DNA of 64,000 bases from Boswellia sacra (Eukaryota; Streptophyta; Magnoliopsida; Sapindales; Burseraceae): assembly GCA_013180625.2 (NCBI GenBank), contig SNVD02009519.1, forward strand, positions 3,314,501-3,378,500, in the 5' to 3' direction. Below are positions 59,461 through 64,000 of this stretch, piece after piece. How positions within the stretch are numbered: position 1 is the stretch's first letter; every line of letters begins with the position of its first letter. The notes below the pieces were generated by a model. That model did no database searches. It was not told where the DNA came from and saw nothing but the letters and a program-made list of their open reading frames with translations. A program made the translations under genes and the position numbers.

Positions 59461-61696
59461 AAATCCCCAAAACTCAAAAAAATGGAATTGAACTTATGTA
59501 ACTTTTTATTTATTATTTTTTTCTCTCTCTGAAGCCCTACTTGTTGGTCTAGGTTCTTGGAAGCGGGCACTATCACTTTCAGAAAAAGGAGAGGCTTAGA
59601 TTTTGTTGCTCTTTCCGGTCTATCAAGCTTTGACCTTTAGCCTCTTCCCAGATAAGCAAAGACCAAAAAAAAAAAAAAAAAAAAAAAAACCTGAATTGTA
59701 TTATCAATACAGACAAAACGGAAAAAGCTGGCTCGGTGTCAACGCCCATGCACAACAGTACACACTTATCTCACTCTAGAAAACTCACTCTCACTCAACA
59801 AAACCAGCTTTTGAGGGAGAAGAACAAGCATGTATAATAAGAAAGAAAGACCCGTCTCTTTACATCTCTTTCTTGTTTCACTGGAAAACCCCAAAGAAGA
59901 CTGAGAAATACAACACGAAACCCTAATTTTCCATCAACCTATATAGATAGACAACAAGCTAGACCCATCGTTTGTCAGTATTGGAAAAGGGACCCAAAAA
60001 GGAGAAAACCAAAAAGGCTAAAAAAGATAGATGCATGGAAAAAGGAAGCAGCCTCGAGCAAAAAGTTGAAACTTGATCTCCCACATTCACACTATGCACA
60101 CAGACCTCTCACAAGCATATTATATATCATCACTCAAATCAGCTAAAAGACCCAGTTGACTCTACCCTCTCTCTCTCTCTCTCTCTCTCCCCCCCTTCTC
60201 ACTTACCGTAACACAAGTGAGAGAAGAAGAGTAGATAGTTGGATAAGTTAGTGTAACATCGAAACAAAGCCAAACCCAGTACGGAGAAAAAGGTGTACCT
60301 TTATAATTTGACAGCGAGAGGAGCCAAGGACTCTGTTTATACAGTACACAGAGATATAGAAACAGATTTTAAAGATCTTCTCTCTTACTTTTGGGATCTG
60401 TAGAAGCGTAAAGGACAGAAAATATATTATATATTTATTATCATTACATAAATATGTGTGATGAAATTAAAATATAAATAAACAAAACCAGTAATAATTT
60501 AATAAAATAATGTATAGACTGCAGCTGACTTACACTAGAACCAAAAGACATCAGAAACTGAACAGAATTTTAAAAAAAAATCAAGTAGTCAAATAGGTTA
60601 TCGTTATTTAAATAAAAAATTAAAACCCACTTTAGTTTATATAATCTGCGACTCTCCTCTTCTTCTTTTCTTTTCTTCTTCGGGGGCTTCCTTACATGTA
60701 GTTCAATTGCATGCACTGTTTTTTCTTTTTAATATTTTGTAATAAGAGAGAAAATAGGGAAAGAGAAGAGTTTTGCAGAGGGTTTGATAGAGAAAGTATG
60801 TGGGGACCACGTTTTCTACTAAAACAGCGTTCGTGATGTCCGCCCAATCTTAACACACGCGGGTACTCGGCGCGTGTATTTTCTCTTCAGTTCTCCAGCC
60901 TTCGCTTGGTAGGCTTGTTTTGGTGTTTTTACCAAAGAGTACACCGGTTGCCGCCGACGGCCGAACAACTTACCCATTTGTTTGAAAAACTGTAAGGCCC
61001 CCAGAAAAATTTTTATTTTTGAAAACTGTTTCGAAATGAAAAAAAAAAAAGAGAATTTTTAGCTTGTTTATTAAGAATACATTTTAAGACCTAATAACGT
61101 GTAATTCCACTAAAATAATCGTTAGATTGGTTTGAAAAGAACAAAAGTTTTTCTTCTAACCACATTAGGATTGACGCGCTTTGATGCATCAGTATTATGA
61201 CGCTATCTTTTTCTTTTTTGGGTCTGTCCTCGAAGTGATTTTGGACTTTGTGGATTGGATCTTCCGTTTTGAATCCATTCTAACTTCACTGAGCTTAACA
61301 ATCCTTTCTATTGCGACTTAAAAATGTTTAAACTTTTATTATTATTATTATCAAAATTCCGAACATCATCTCTCTCTCTCTATATGTATATATATATATT
61401 CTTTTTATTTTTTGTTTTTATCTATTTTTCATAGGAATATCAACGACACTGATTTTGATCTGGAAGACATAACTAACCATTTGTAATACACAGCTTCCTA
61501 AACTATAACGAACCAGGATACATAGGACACGTCGGAGAAGGGATACAAAAGGTGGATTGGATTATTTTTAAGTATTAGATGTTCAATCTTTTGTTTGACT
61601 TCTTAAAAGAAGATTGAGATTGGAATATTATTAGTTTTAATAGTATCAATCTCATGGAATAAGTAGTCCTATGGAGCCATATGACTCAATAGTCCC
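59461..61696. other. HDG7 promoter region and intergenic DNA
   Basis: Contains a long poly-A run near 59667 and a (CT)n tract at 60167-60190. No gene supported. I looked for an L1 box (TAAATGYA) and saw none. Confidence 0.5.
60167..60190. repeat. (CT)n microsatellite
   Basis: Uninterrupted CT run, followed by a C tract; upstream of HDG7. Confidence 0.9.
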
Positions 61697-62572
61697 TGTG
61701 AGTTCTGGAAATATGCAGTTATAAGAAATATAACAGTATACTGTAAAGTAAGTCGGCACAGGAGGATTTTTACGTGGTTCGGTTATAAAACTCACATCCA
61801 CAGACAGCTATAAAGCTGCAATTCACTAAGTTCTTATTTGTACAATCTTTAGAATCTTTTACAGCACTGGCTCACTCTCACACACCGACCTAATCTTTGT
61901 AAAACAAATCCCGTCAAGATCTTAAACTCTAATGACACTGCTCACTCTCTGTCGCAGATAACTTAACAACACACTGTTAAATTATACGTAACAACAACGT
62001 ATGACATTGAATTACATAAACACTTAACCCGCAAGTTATCCCAAGTGTCTACTAACTCTCACAGACTTAATCAACAACTCATGCATGATTTCTACTTCTC
62101 ATACATGAATCATAGACTCAAAGAATCAAATCAATAAAGATATTCCAATTTGCGTTGAAGCATTTCTCTCAAATCCTGTAATGCCAAAACAAAGAACACT
62201 CCCCACCAACTAATGAATTTCACCGGTTAAGTTATGTAAAAATATCTTAGTATATATAGTGGGAGGTCTGGACGAAATCTCCTAGAAATCTTGTAAAAAT
62301 CTAAATCAAAATTACATCAGGATTAGCAGAAATAAAATAGAAAGATATATAATTAAACTCATAAAGGAATTATGACACAAATAAATATTCTCCTATTTTA
62401 ATTAGGATACAAGATACTATATCCTAATCTAAGAATATATTTATTGTAAGCCAAATACTTCATAAAATATACTTCTAGAAACAGTAAAATAAGAAACAAA
62501 ATAATATTTTTGTTTTATCACAAGTTAAACAAAATTCATCACGTGTATGACACATGCACGTTGACACCAACA
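61697..62572 (-). mobile_element. Solo Copia-type LTR with perfect target duplication
   Basis: 876 bp. On the plus strand it starts TGTGAGTTC and ends GACACCAACA, bounded by GTCCC at 61692-61696 and again at 62573-62577. Read on the minus strand it starts TGTTGGTGTCAACG, the usual Copia LTR start. It shares GGATTTTTACGTGGTTCG and further downstream order with 7270-8226. No internal domain remains, so it formed by LTR-LTR recombination. Confidence 0.88.
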
Positions 62573-62577
62573 GTCCC

Positions 62578-63480
62578 AAGTATTTACAAATTTTGTATTT
62601 TTATTGTAATTCAAAAAATTATGATTAAAATCTAATACAATAATAAATAAAAATAAAATGTTATTAAATTCATATTAAATAATATTATAAATACCTACTT
62701 TTTCATAAAATAGTAATATTTAAAATTTTTTAAATAAATATAATTTTTAACTATATTTAAATATTTAATTATGATATAAGAAAAATATATATTTTATTTT
62801 CCATAATATTACAAATTTTTATTTTATTATAATATAAATAAAGATAAAATATTATTAAATTTATATGAAATAATATTAAAAATGCTTACTTTTTCATAAA
62901 ATACTAATATTAAATAATTTTTAAATAAATATAATTTCTAACTATATTTAAATATTTAATTGTGATGTAATAAAATATTTTGATTTTAGGTATTTTATTT
63001 TCCATTATATTAAAATTGTTATTTTCATTATAATTCATAACTTATAATTAAAAATAATATAATAATAAATAAAAAATGTTAGATTCAAATTAAATAATAT
63101 TAAAAATACCTAATTTTTCATAAAATAGTAATCTTTAATAATTTTGAAATAAATATATTTTAACTATATTTAAATGTTTAATTATGATGTAATCAAAATA
63201 ATTTTTATTATAAATATTTTATTTTTCGTAATATTATAATTTTTTAAATATTCATATTATATAATTAAATATAATAAATAATAAATAAAATATTATTAAA
63301 TTCATATTAAATACTATTAAAAATACTTACTTTTTCATAAAATAGTAATATTTAATGATTTTTAAATAAAAACTATCATTAACTATATTTAAATATTTAT
63401 TTAACTATAAAAATGATTTAATAATAACTGAACTTGAATGAAATTAAATTGTTTATATTAAAAATTGATTTCTTAAAAAT
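62578..63480. repeat. AT-rich array with ~190-225 bp repeating unit
   Basis: CTTACTTTTTCATAAAATAG or close variants recur near 62694, 62885, 63109 and 63325, with intervening ACTATATTTAAATATTTAAT blocks. About four diverged units. Non-coding. Confidence 0.7.
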
Positions 63481-64000
63481 TTATCATATAGTAATATAAT
63501 CTAATCCCATATTACATCAAACATATGATATCACTATCTGTAGTCCAATGTAGTCTCAATTCCAATCCTAATCTCAGTCTAGTTCAATCCAGTCTAATCC
63601 GGACTCCCAAACACAGTCATAGGTGCCTATAAAATATAGAATATCTTTTAAATCTAAAGTTTTTAAAACTAATATTTAGGTATAAGTATTTAATATATAT
63701 TAATAAATTTCAAGATATTAATATTAATATTTTGTTAAAACAAAAATCAAAATATTAGTTTCGAGATCATATAATTCTGAACATAATAAATCCAAACTTT
63801 ATGGGTGTTTTTTTTTCAAGTTCTCAAAAAGGAATAATAAAGTTTTCAACATTTTAAATAGCTACTAATGAAATGCAAGTAGCATATAAAAAGTACAAGA
63901 GTATTAATATATAGAATTTTCCGTGATTTCGTGGGGTACAGATTAACTAATTCAGATTTAAAGTTTAAGAAATTAACAATTTAACCCTAATATTTCTTAA
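63481..64000. other. AT-rich end of window
   Basis: Includes CCCAAACACAGTCA near 63606, which resembles the end of a plant DNA transposon; no partner end identified. No gene. Confidence 0.4.

Noticed and set aside
1..64000. tRNA, rRNA, CRISPR arrays and bacterial-type operons
   Set aside because: No tRNA arm-like GGTTCGAATCC motifs in a cloverleaf context, no regular spacer arrays and no prokaryotic gene organisation were seen; GTGGTTCGATT near 7345 belongs to a Copia LTR.

Overview
This is a gene-sparse, AT-rich stretch of a eudicot nuclear genome. The evidence is spliced genes with GT-AG introns, nested LTR retrotransposons, MITE-like repeats, and plant-only families (EMS1, HD-ZIP IV, PORR, HSF class B). 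The type III polyketide synthase at the left edge carries non-chalcone-synthase active-site changes of the sort found in Rutaceae. Together with overall gene similarity this makes a woody rosid, most likely Citrus or a relative, my best guess. That is an inference, not something proved here.

Layout. (1) 1-1352, minus: a CHS-like type III polyketide synthase, its 3' end cut by the window. (2) 1.6-4.9 kb: a hAT-like non-autonomous repeat, a 150-bp direct duplication and AT-rich DNA, leading to a COR27/COR28-like clock and cold regulator (4947-6343, plus; three exons). (3) 7.3-8.2 kb: a Copia-type LTR. (4) 10673-12076, plus: a polytopic membrane protein resembling TMEM161. (5) 16206-17294, plus: heat-shock factor HSFB2b, with two perfect three-unit heat-shock elements upstream. 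(6) 20123-24043, minus: an intronless LRR receptor kinase, EMS1. (7) 24-38 kb: intergenic DNA with a second copy of the hAT-like repeat and a 4.8-kb Ty3/Gypsy-type element that has gag and protease but no reverse transcriptase, itself split by a solo LTR of another family. (8) 38395-39200, plus: a TFL1-clade PEBP gene closest to BFT. (9) 41338-45845, minus: the ankyrin-RING ubiquitin ligase XBAT33 in ten exons, one intron with a GC donor. (10) 51054-52475, minus: a PORR-domain organellar RNA-binding protein. (11) 54129-59191, minus: an HD-ZIP IV factor closest to HDG7/ANL2. (12) 61.7-64 kb: a solo Copia LTR with a perfect 5-bp target duplication, inserted beside an AT-rich array.

The nine genes form no operon or cluster; each has its own promoter. 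Themes are regulatory and developmental: anther cell fate (EMS1), flowering repression (BFT), epidermal identity (HDG7), heat (HSFB2b), cold/clock (COR27). I found no tRNA, rRNA or CRISPR, and nothing that I can defend as a wholly new system. The most informative oddities are the altered polyketide-synthase pocket, the HSE pair at HSFB2b, the nested gag-only retroelement, the duplicated block carrying an evening element near COR27, the GC-AG intron and the splice-dependent upstream ORF at HDG7. Exon boundaries were set by hand from splice consensus and family alignment from memory; no search was run.
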